Below are positions 1 through 7,016 of a DNA stretch of 14,544 nucleotides, one piece after another (positions within the stretch are counted from its first letter, which is position 1; the number at the start of each line of letters is the position of its first letter). The notes below the pieces were generated by a model. That model made no database searches and had not been told where the DNA came from. It worked only from the letters and a program-made list of their open reading frames with translations. This DNA is from Flavobacteriaceae bacterium (GTDB lineage Bacteria; Bacteroidota; Bacteroidia; Flavobacteriales; Flavobacteriaceae): assembly GCA_030828025.1 (NCBI GenBank), contig JAURDG010000010.1, positions 1 to 14,544 on the forward strand, given 5' to 3'. A program made the position numbers and the translations under genes.

Positions 1-1
1 A

Positions 2-2536
2 AAAGAATACGTTGATAATTTGGTTAAAGCTAAAAATGCCGAAAGCCAAGGATCTGGTGAACGTAAAACACAAGATATTTTAGTCGATGTAGGTAAAGTG
101 CTTATGAATATTACTTCACATAACGGTAATCTAATTCTAGTACAAGCAAATCAAAACACAGAAATAACAGCAGTAATGACTGCAAAAGGAAAACAAGAGG
201 CTGGGTACTACTCATCATATTACAACGGAGTTGCTATTGAAACCAATCAAGCTGGCTATCCCAATTACGCCGTTGATTTAAATGTTTCTCAAAATGGTAC
301 GCTTAAAATAGTTGGAAGCCCCTTTAGCTCAAATGAAACCGCCGAAATAGAAATTGCCGTTGAAGTCGCTCCAACAGTACCTCAACAAGCAATCCCAACA
401 AGCCTACAAGAAGGGATCAACTACCACACTGACACCTCAAAAGCCACACTAGTGCTTAATGCGCCAAATAAAGACTATGTCTACGTGGCAGGTAGTTTTA
501 ACAGCTACACCACGAGCAGTGCCTACCTTATGAAAAAAGACCCCAGTTCAAATATGTTTTGGTTGGAGCTAACAGGGCTTACCCCAGGCGAAATCTACCA
601 TTACCAGTACTGGGTATATGACATAAGCCCAATTGCCGACAGCCCAGCAATCGTCAAAACAGCTGACCCGTACTCCACACTCGTATTATCACCTTTTGAC
701 GACCCTTATATTCCCAGTAGTTCCTATCCCAATTTACCCGCTTATCCCACAGGGCAAGAGCGTGAAGTAACCGTACTGCAAACTGCACAAACGGCCTATA
801 ATTGGCAAGTTCCTGACTTCCAAAAACCCGCCAAAGAAGACCTTGTCATTTATGAAGTACTCATTCGGGATTTTGATGCAAACCATTCCTTTCAAGATCT
901 TATTGATCGTGTAGCCTATTTTAAAAACCTAAACATCAACGCCATTCAACTCATGCCCATTATGGAATACGAAGGCAACGAAAGTTGGGGCTACAACACG
1001 GTCTTCCACATGGCATTGGATAAATTCTACGGCACTCCTGAAAAGTTTAAAGAACTCGTTGACACCTTCCACCAAAATGGGATTGCCGTGATTTTGGATG
1101 TGGCTTTGAATCATACCTTTGGGCGCACTCCAGGGGTTCGCATGTGGATGGATGACTCTGATGGTGATGGTTGGGGCGGCCCGTCGAGCGAAAACCCCTA
1201 CTTCAATCCCGTGGCGAAGCATAGCTATAATGTGGGCAATGACTTTAATCATCAGTCCACCATGACCAAAAACTTTACCAAAAGGGTAATCAAACATTGG
1301 ATAGAGGAATATAAAATTGATGGCTTTCGTTGGGATTTAACCAAAGGGTTTACGCAAAACTGCACGGCAAGCGACGAAGGATGTACGGGAAGCTACCAAG
1401 CCGATCGAGTAGCGGTACTCAAAGAATATGCCGATTATTCTTGGTCGTTGGATACCGACCACTATGTGATTTTTGAACATCTGGGCACTGACAACGAAGA
1501 AAAAGAATGGGCAAATTACCGCCTAAATGAAGGGAAAGGCATCATGCTTTGGGGCATCATGACCGAGCCCTACAACCAGCTAAGCATGGGACATAACAGC
1601 AACAACAGCATCGAGCGGATGCGTGCTGAGAGTCGTGGATTTAGTGGAAAACGGTTGGTGGGCTATCCCGAAAGCCACGACGAAGAGCGTTTGATGTATA
1701 AAAATTTGGTGTATGGCAATTCGACGCAATCTGCCCATGACGTCAAAAACCTACATGTTGCGCTAAGCCGTATGTCGGCTATTGGTGCAGTGAGCCTGCT
1801 GGTTCCAGGCCCTAAAATGATTTGGCATTTTGGCGAATTGGGTATGGAACAATCCATCAACACCTGTCCTGACGGCACAGTAAGTGACTGCAAACTCGAC
1901 ACCAAACCCCAACCACAATGGGCTGATAATTGGCTCGCCGATGCACAACGTAAAAAAATATACGATGATTGGAGCCGCATGAACGATTTGAAACAACATA
2001 ATGCTGTTTTTAGAAGTAATTCCAGTATAAGTCCTTTGAGCAGCAATAATCTTGTCCAACGAATTTACCTGTGGGATTACACTCTAAATGGATTAACAAA
2101 TGTGGTCATTCTTGCCAATTTTGATGTAACAACGCAATATGTTACACCAGATTTTCCCAACACCGGAACTTGGCATGACTTGATGAACGAGAGTACACTT
2201 CAAGTAGATAACACAAGCCAAACGGTAACCTTAGCACCTGGGGCGTTTAAAATTTATGGCAATCAACAGGCGATACTAAGCAATCATAATCCGCAACTAC
2301 TCGCACTGCGGTTGTTGCAAAATCCTACTTCAGAGCATATACGGCTTGTTCTACCCGCAGAAGGAACGTACCACTATCGGCTTTATGCGCTTTCTGGACA
2401 GGAACTGACACGTGGAACACATCAAAAAAACAACCAACTAACCATAAGCGCACCCCAACAAAAAGGGTTGTATGTGGTGGTGGTTAAAAACGAAATTACT
2501 CAGGAGGTTGGGCTTTGTAAGGTGTTGATAGAGTGA
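2..2536 (+). CDS. GH13 alpha-amylase-family glycoside hydrolase with T9SS sorting domain (5' end missing)
   Basis: Likely an extracellular or surface alpha-glucan hydrolase acting on starch or glycogen. The frame is open to the left edge, so the signal peptide and true start lie outside; residues are counted from the codon at position 2 (844 visible). An N-terminal part of unknown type is followed by a CBM48/E-set-like beta-sandwich (about 145-240) and the GH13 barrel (about 283-690). All four GH13 motifs are present: DVALNH (366-371), GFRWD with nucleophile Asp445, FEHLG with acid/base Glu492, and ESHDE with His559-Asp560. A DxDxDG loop (385-390) in the domain B region could bind calcium. 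The last ~75 residues resemble a T9SS type A sorting domain (NPTSEHIRLVL, then GLYVVVV, then the end KVLIE), so the protein is probably exported through the Sec pathway and T9SS. Exact specificity (amylase, neopullulanase or other) cannot be read from the sequence. A T9SS partner follows after 51 bases. Confidence 0.9.
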   Translation, partial: KEYVDNLVKAKNAESQGSGERKTQDILVDVGKVLMNITSHNGNLILVQANQNTEITAVMTAKGKQEAGYYSSYYNGVAIETNQAGYPNYAVDLNVSQNGTLKIVGSPFSSNETAEIEIAVEVAPTVPQQAIPTSLQEGINYHTDTSKATLVLNAPNKDYVYVAGSFNSYTTSSAYLMKKDPSSNMFWLELTGLTPGEIYHYQYWVYDISPIADSPAIVKTADPYSTLVLSPFDDPYIPSSSYPNLPAYPTGQEREVTVLQTAQTAYNWQVPDFQKPAKEDLVIYEVLIRDFDANHSFQDLIDRVAYFKNLNINAIQLMPIMEYEGNESWGYNTVFHMALDKFYGTPEKFKELVDTFHQNGIAVILDVALNHTFGRTPGVRMWMDDSDGDGWGGPSSENPYFNPVAKHSYNVGNDFNHQSTMTKNFTKRVIKHWIEEYKIDGFRWDLTKGFTQNCTASDEGCTGSYQADRVAVLKEYADYSWSLDTDHYVIFEHLGTDNEEKEWANYRLNEGKGIMLWGIMTEPYNQLSMGHNSNNSIERMRAESRGFSGKRLVGYPESHDEERLMYKNLVYGNSTQSAHDVKNLHVALSRMSAIGAVSLLVPGPKMIWHFGELGMEQSINTCPDGTVSDCKLDTKPQPQWADNWLADAQRKKIYDDWSRMNDLKQHNAVFRSNSSISPLSSNNLVQRIYLWDYTLNGLTNVVILANFDVTTQYVTPDFPNTGTWHDLMNESTLQVDNTSQTVTLAPGAFKIYGNQQAILSNHNPQLLALRLLQNPTSEHIRLVLPAEGTYHYRLYALSGQELTRGTHQKNNQLTISAPQQKGLYVVVVKNEITQEVGLCKVLIE

Positions 2537-2587
2537 TTATTATAAAAAATATTGCTATGAATATTTGTTTAACCTTTAAATAATTGA

Positions 2588-3514
2588 ATGATGAGAAATT
2601 ATTTACTTTTTTTATGCACTGTGGGTGCCCTTTTTAGTTTTGCGCAAACGACTAATTTACCCCATAGACAAGCAAACTACACAGTCGTTTCGGATGGCGG
2701 CGGCGCATTTGAGCAAGGAACCGATAGTCTGGGTATGTGGGCAAATCAAGGGAACAAGCAAGTTCTTGTATTTAGAGAATTTGATGATGCGGGTGATGGA
2801 ACAGGAACTGCGATAACCGCAAATACTGGGGATAGTTTTAAAATTACCCTAAGCGCAAAGCGAGCTTACGGCGAGATAGGCCTTGCACTACTGAACAATC
2901 CATCTACTACAGCGGCTTGGGCTGATCGAAAAAACAATGTTGTTGCATATGCGATTATGTCAGGGCCAAATGGTGAAGAGTCGGCATGGTCAAGCTGGAA
3001 AGCACATTCTGCGGACGGTGGGTCTGAAACCTTTACCCTAAGTGGTGATGCGGATAATTATACTGATTTTGTCATCACATTTACCATTTCAGCAACGGAT
3101 AATATTACAGTAGATATTAATGGTGAAAGTAAGATTCTAACAGTAACTTCTCCAGAGTTTACGCATTTTAGTGTTTGGCTTTATGATGATTGGTCAGGGT
3201 CAGCAAACGCAAATCTGTATCTCATACCAACTACTGAAATTGTTCAAGCTACATTGACTAATGGCAATCTTGCAAATTCAAGGAATTCATTGGTTTCCAG
3301 CTCGTTTACAGATAAAGTTGTTTTTGCACAGCCGTTTAAACGACAAATAACTTGGGCGCTATATGATTTAGCAGGTAAACATGTACAACAAGGAAATGCA
3401 AAGAAATCTGAGAATACGATTTTATTAAATGCACCAGCAAAAGGCATTTACCTTTTGGAAGTTAAAGACACCCAATTTAACGAACGACAAGTCTTTAAAT
3501 TAATTAGAAATTAG
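2588..3514 (+). CDS. Secreted protein of unknown function with T9SS C-terminal sorting domain
   Basis: A 308-residue exported protein. Residues 1-19 form a signal peptide (MMRNYLLFLCTVGALFSFA, cleavage likely before Gln20). Residues about 25-225 are rich in Gly, Ser, Thr, Asn and alternating beta-strand patterns, suggesting a beta-sandwich (lectin or laminin-G-like), but I recognise no named family and see no catalytic motif. The last ~75 residues have the T9SS type A tail pattern (WALYDLAGKHVQQG, then GIYLLEVKD, ending FKLIRN). The start is one of two adjacent ATG codons (2588 or 2591). It lies 51 bases after the amylase in the same direction, so co-transcription and a helper role in glucan binding are plausible inferences only. 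Its stop overlaps the stop of the opposing nfu gene by 4 bases. Confidence 0.8.
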   Translation: MMRNYLLFLCTVGALFSFAQTTNLPHRQANYTVVSDGGGAFEQGTDSLGMWANQGNKQVLVFREFDDAGDGTGTAITANTGDSFKITLSAKRAYGEIGLALLNNPSTTAAWADRKNNVVAYAIMSGPNGEESAWSSWKAHSADGGSETFTLSGDADNYTDFVITFTISATDNITVDINGESKILTVTSPEFTHFSVWLYDDWSGSANANLYLIPTTEIVQATLTNGNLANSRNSLVSSSFTDKVVFAQPFKRQITWALYDLAGKHVQQGNAKKSENTILLNAPAKGIYLLEVKDTQFNERQVFKLIRN

Positions 3515-3741
3515 GAAACACTAACCACATGTTTGATTTCAGGAGCGTATTTTTTTACTGTAAGTTCAACGCCTTGTTTTAGGGTCATTTGGTTTACCGA
3601 ACAGCCCACGCAGGCACCTAACAGCTGAACTTTTACCGTGTCGTTTTCGACACTGACAAGTTCAATATCGCCGCCATCGGATTTTAAAAAGGGGCGGATT
3701 TCCTCAAGGGCTGCTTCAATACGCTTCTGCAAATCAGACAT
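3511..3741 (-). CDS. NifU C-terminal domain (Nfu-type) iron-sulfur carrier protein
   Basis: A 76-residue cytoplasmic protein consisting of the NifU C-terminal domain alone, a domain that holds a [4Fe-4S] cluster on a CxxC pair and passes it to apo-proteins. The signature is visible: FLKSDGGDIELV near residues 18-29, and GACVGCSVNQMTLKQGVE with Cys44 and Cys47. There is no A-type scaffold domain in front, as in other short Nfu proteins. It begins with ATG 3 bases after the stop of the Mrp ATPase gene, so the two are surely co-transcribed and likely cooperate in cluster delivery. The convergent secreted-protein gene overlaps its stop codon by 4 bases (3511-3514). Confidence 0.92.
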   Translation of the reverse strand: MSDLQKRIEAALEEIRPFLKSDGGDIELVSVENDTVKVQLLGACVGCSVNQMTLKQGVELTVKKYAPEIKHVVSVS

Positions 3742-3744
3742 AGG

Positions 3745-4887
3745 TTATTTTTTTGTGACGGCAGCACAACCTGCCATTGTCGTTATTTTAATGGCTTCCG
3801 TAGGTGGAAGCTGTTCATTTCGCTTGACCACTTCGGTGACTACAGCACGTGTAACTTCAGTTATAGCATGAGCAATTGGAGTATCTTTTTGCATGGCAGC
3901 CGGACGTCCTATATCGCCTGCCTCACGGACACTTTGAACAAGTGGCAACTCGCCCAAAAATGGAACGTTTAGGTCTGCAGCCAGATATTTGGCTCCTTCT
4001 TTACCAAAGATATAATACTTATTATCAGGTAATTCTTCGGGGGTGAAATACGCCATGTTTTCAATGATGCCCAATACTGGAACTTGAATGTTTTCTTGCT
4101 GGAACATCGCCACTCCCTTTTTCGCATCTGCCAGGGCAATGGTTTGTGGCGTACTGACCACGACGGCACCCGTAATGGGCAAAGACTGCATAATACTCAA
4201 ATGAATATCGCCTGTTCCTGGAGGTAAGTCAATGAGCAAAAAATCCAATTCGCCCCATGCCGCATCAAAAATCATCTGACTGAGTGCTTTGGCAGCCATC
4301 GGACCACGCCAAATAACTGCTTGATCTGGCTTAGTAAAAAACCCGATCGAAAGTAGCTTGACACCATAGTTTTCTACAGGCACCATTTTGGAAACGCCGT
4401 CAACATTTTTTGCCAAAGGGCGTTCGTTGGCTACGTCCAACATCAAAGGCATGGATGGGCCATAAATGTCTGCATCCAAAACACCTACGTTAAAGCCCAT
4501 ATTGGCGAGGGAAACCGCCAAATTAGCCGTCACCGTAGATTTGCCCACACCACCTTTTCCAGAAGCGACAGCGACAATATGTTGAATGCCGTCAATGGGT
4601 TTGCCTTTTATCAGCGCACTATTTTCGGATTTCTTTGGTGCGCGTAGCTGCGTGTTCACGCTTACTTTTGCTTTTTCATAAACTTCGTCATGGATGACTT
4701 TCATAACGGAAACCTCCACCTTTTTTTTTGCCTGCAAGGTTGGGTTATCCATCATAATATCTACAACTACCTCATCCCCAAAAATGTTGATGTTCGTCAC
4801 CGCACCGCTTTCCATAAGATTTTTACCCTCACCAGGTAAGCTAATGGTGCTTAATGCTTGTTCGATAGCTGTGCGCGTAATTTTCAT
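3745..4887 (-). CDS. mrp: Mrp/NBP35-family P-loop ATPase (iron-sulfur cluster carrier)
   Basis: A 380-residue ATPase of the Mrp/ApbC family, which binds and transfers iron-sulfur clusters. The N-terminal ~90 residues look like a MIP18/DUF59 domain. The deviant Walker A GKGGVGKS is at 110-117, DADIYGPSMP at 138-147 and Walker B DLPPGTGD at 220-227. The start is the ATG at 4887; the frame opens further to a TTG at 4908, but that codon lies inside a TATATTTG promoter box, and family members start near MKIT. Oddly, the usual CxxC cluster ligands after ENMxxF are absent (ENMAYFTPEELPDNKYYIFG, 276-295) and the only cysteine is Cys374, in a C-terminal MAGCAA tail. I recall the same replacement in other Bacteroidota Mrp proteins. 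It lies 42 bases after the ATL gene and 3 bases before nfu. Confidence 0.93.
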   Translation of the reverse strand: MKITRTAIEQALSTISLPGEGKNLMESGAVTNINIFGDEVVVDIMMDNPTLQAKKKVEVSVMKVIHDEVYEKAKVSVNTQLRAPKKSENSALIKGKPIDGIQHIVAVASGKGGVGKSTVTANLAVSLANMGFNVGVLDADIYGPSMPLMLDVANERPLAKNVDGVSKMVPVENYGVKLLSIGFFTKPDQAVIWRGPMAAKALSQMIFDAAWGELDFLLIDLPPGTGDIHLSIMQSLPITGAVVVSTPQTIALADAKKGVAMFQQENIQVPVLGIIENMAYFTPEELPDNKYYIFGKEGAKYLAADLNVPFLGELPLVQSVREAGDIGRPAAMQKDTPIAHAITEVTRAVVTEVVKRNEQLPPTEAIKITTMAGCAAVTKK

Positions 4888-4929
4888 TGAGTCTAAATAA
4901 GCATACAAATATAGGGCATAGCATCAAGA

Positions 4930-5259
4930 TTACATGCATTCGTTCGGATCCCAAAAAGCAGTTGAAAAACCTTGAATTTGGTCATCAACTATGGTGTGTC
5001 CTTCGACTTCCAGTAACTGTTGCATGGTGTTAATGCCGCCAAAATGATGTTTTCCCGTTAATAGTCCGATTCGGTTAACCACACGATGCGCAGGAACATC
5101 AGCATATGCGTGTGCCGCATTCATGGCATAGCCAACCGTCCGGGCACTTTTGGCAGTGCCTAGATAGCGAGCTATAGCGCCATAGGTGGTCACCTTACCA
5201 GCCGGTACTTGGCGCACTACGTCATATACACGCTCAAAAAAATCAGTTGACTTTGTCAT
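4930..5259 (-). CDS. Alkyltransferase-like protein (ATL; MGMT family without the active-site cysteine)
   Basis: A 109-residue DNA-binding protein of the MGMT/Ogt family. Residues 7-30 (FFERVYDVVRQVPAGKVTTY and on) and ARTVGYAMN (39-47, candidate Arg finger Arg40) match the C-terminal MGMT domain. The active-site PCHRV is PAHRV here (Ala57 at the cysteine position), so it cannot accept alkyl groups. Known ATL proteins bind O6-alkylguanine and flag it for nucleotide excision repair, and that is the likely role. The ATG at 5259 gives the usual ATL length; an upstream in-frame extension to 5364 would run deep into trmB and is unlikely. It overlaps the end of trmB by 17 bases, implying translational coupling. 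Confidence 0.88.
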   Translation of the reverse strand: MTKSTDFFERVYDVVRQVPAGKVTTYGAIARYLGTAKSARTVGYAMNAAHAYADVPAHRVVNRIGLLTGKHHFGGINTMQQLLEVEGHTIVDDQIQGFSTAFWDPNECM

Positions 5260-5932
5260 CCGTAGGAAATGAAAATTTAAGGTAGGTGATGGGGATTCCT
5301 TTTTCGCGGTATTGTTGCTCGTAAAACGTTTGAATGCCAATGACGTCTTCTGGCGCATGAACATACTGATAGATGTCGTGATGTGCCATGTGTGGTTTTA
5401 TGTTCCAACCGTCCAACACACCAAGTGTGTATCCATGCAAAAAAGCAGAGTCTGTCTTGAGGTGTACTACCCCATTGGGTTTAAGAATCGTGTTGTAGCT
5501 TTTAAGAAACGTGGGGTTGGTCAGCCGATGGTGTGTGCGCTTAAATTTGTATTGAGGGTCGGGAAAGGTAATCCATAGTTCCGACACTTCGCCAGCTGCA
5601 AAAACATGTGTAATCAATTCTATTTGAGTACGCACAAACGCCACATTGGGCAATTTATCTTCAAGTGCGGTTTTGGCGCCACGCCAAAATCGGGCGCCCT
5701 TAATATCAATACCAATATAATTTACAGCTGGATTTTTTTGCGCCAAGCCAACGGAATATTCACCCTTTCCACAGCCCAATTCCACAACTATAGGATTCGA
5801 ATTGCCAAAAAAAGAAGCCCACTTTCCCTTAAATTTGAAGGTATCGGCAAGTAGTGTTTCACGAGTAGGTTGAAGCACATTGGCGAATGATTCGTTCTCT
5901 TTAAAACGTTTTAATTTATTCTTACTGCCCAA
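5243..5932 (-). CDS. trmB: tRNA (guanine-N7-)-methyltransferase TrmB
   Basis: A 229-residue SAM-dependent enzyme that forms 7-methylguanosine at position 46 of the tRNA variable loop. The SAM-binding motif VVELGCGKGEY is at 49-59, GIDIKG at 74-79, the family signature WITFPDPQ at 120-127, KTD at 159-161, and the C-terminal YEQQYREKG at 204-212. The start is TTG: upstream in frame there are only two codons before the TAA that is also the histidine-kinase stop, and MGSKNKLKRF is the expected N-terminus for this group. Six bases separate it from the kinase gene, and the ATL gene starts inside its last codons, so it sits mid-operon. The rare start codon may reduce its output relative to its neighbours. 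Confidence 0.94.
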   Translation of the reverse strand: MGSKNKLKRFKENESFANVLQPTRETLLADTFKFKGKWASFFGNSNPIVVELGCGKGEYSVGLAQKNPAVNYIGIDIKGARFWRGAKTALEDKLPNVAFVRTQIELITHVFAAGEVSELWITFPDPQYKFKRTHHRLTNPTFLKSYNTILKPNGVVHLKTDSAFLHGYTLGVLDGWNIKPHMAHHDIYQYVHAPEDVIGIQTFYEQQYREKGIPITYLKFSFPTDDKVN

Positions 5933-5938
5933 GACGTG

Positions 5939-7015
5939 TTAATTTGCTGAAACTGCTGCGGTTTCTTTTTCTAAAGTAAATGAAAACTCGGAGCCAATTT
6001 CGGGTTGACTCTCCACTAATATTTGTTCTCCGTGCGCTTCAATGATGTGTTTCACAATCGAAAGCCCCAAACCAGAACCGCCCATACGGCGGCTGCCGCT
6101 TTTATCCACCCGATAAAAACGCTCAAACAAACGAGGCAAGTGCTCTTGACTAATCCCTTCGCCATTGTCACGAACACGGACAATCATTTTATGTTCAAAA
6201 AAAGGCTCAACACTGATTTCGGTAGTTCCTTTTTCCTTTCCATACTTAATGGAGTTCATAATCAAATTGGTAAGCACTTGCTGTATGCGGTCTCGATCTG
6301 CACGAACCATGACAGGCTCTTTATTTTTTTTGTCTAATTCTAGCTTAATATTCGTTTTTGACGCCTGCATTTCCAACATTTCCAACACATTTTGAATCAA
6401 GTCTAAAATATCAAAGGGTTCCATTTCCAATGTTGTGCCGCCCATTTCTAGGTTGGTCAACAAATCCAAGTCTTTGACGATATAAATAAGCCGTTCTACG
6501 CCCTTATTCGCACGAGTCAGGTACTTCTTATTCACTTTGGGGTCTTTGATTGCGCCATCAAGTAATGTTAAGATATAGCCTTGAACCGTAAAAAGTGGTG
6601 TTTTAAGCTCGTGTGCCACGTTTCCCAAAAACTCACGCCGAAAGGCTTCTTGATCTTTAAGACTGTTGATCTCGACACTGCGTTTTAGTGCTACCTCTCG
6701 AACATTTTTTAGAAGTGAATCCATGTCGTTGATAATCAAAATGTCATTTAATTCCGCACTGTACTGCGGCGTTAAATCTTCATAAATCTCTTTAACCTTT
6801 TTGTAGGTGTAGTGTTCAATTCGGTAAATAAAAATTACAAAACATACTATGAAAACAATACACGCAAACACTACGAGTGGAAGTATGCCGTAAACAATAG
6901 AGGTATCGTCAGTAAAAATAAGCAGCAAAATGACACTTAGAGCTACAACAAAAGTCGTGACTATTGCGGACAAGGTTAAGGAAAAACGATAGGTTGAGCG
7001 TGGAGATTTGGTCAT
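5939..7015 (-). CDS. Sensor histidine kinase with two membrane segments and a very short external loop
   Basis: A 358-residue membrane sensor kinase. Two transmembrane helices (about 13-34 and 44-64) are separated by only ~9 residues (TDDTSIVYG). A short linker, possibly HAMP-like, leads to the HisKA dimerisation helix with phospho-acceptor His135 in NVAHELKTP. The ATP-binding domain follows with the N box around Asn254 (NLIMNSIKYG), G1 box DNGEGI (283-288), F box LFERFYR (296-302) and G2 box GGSGLGL (312-318), so all catalytic boxes are intact. There is no periplasmic sensor domain and no PAS domain, so any signal is likely sensed in the membrane or via a partner. The kinase core is PhoR-like, but I see nothing that ties it to phosphate. 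Its ATG is 1 base after the response-regulator stop, making the cognate pairing very likely. Confidence 0.95.
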   Translation of the reverse strand: MTKSPRSTYRFSLTLSAIVTTFVVALSVILLLIFTDDTSIVYGILPLVVFACIVFIVCFVIFIYRIEHYTYKKVKEIYEDLTPQYSAELNDILIINDMDSLLKNVREVALKRSVEINSLKDQEAFRREFLGNVAHELKTPLFTVQGYILTLLDGAIKDPKVNKKYLTRANKGVERLIYIVKDLDLLTNLEMGGTTLEMEPFDILDLIQNVLEMLEMQASKTNIKLELDKKNKEPVMVRADRDRIQQVLTNLIMNSIKYGKEKGTTEISVEPFFEHKMIVRVRDNGEGISQEHLPRLFERFYRVDKSGSRRMGGSGLGLSIVKHIIEAHGEQILVESQPEIGSEFSFTLEKETAAVSAN

Positions 7016-7016
7016 A

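Noticed and set aside
929..1297. Open frame of 122 codons on the minus strand inside the amylase gene
   Set aside because: It lies wholly opposite conserved GH13 motifs, has no family resemblance, and the plus-strand protein explains the sequence.
1663..2059. Two overlapping minus-strand open frames opposite the end of the amylase barrel
   Set aside because: Both are antisense to conserved sequence including the ESHDE motif; composition looks like a shadow of the real frame.
2547..2566. Inverted repeat AAATATT/AATATTT with a 6-base loop between the amylase and its neighbour, considered as a terminator
   Set aside because: The stem is only seven A-T pairs with no following T-run, too weak for a convincing terminator. 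The overlapping AATATTTG is one mismatch from a -7 box and lacks a -33 element.
4930..5364. Longer alkyltransferase-like protein starting at 5364
   Set aside because: The extra 35 residues have no match to the family and would overlap trmB by over 120 bases; ATG at 5259 gives the normal length.
5312..5578. Plus-strand open frame opposite trmB
   Set aside because: It is opposite the conserved FPDPQ region and shows no protein-like features of its own.
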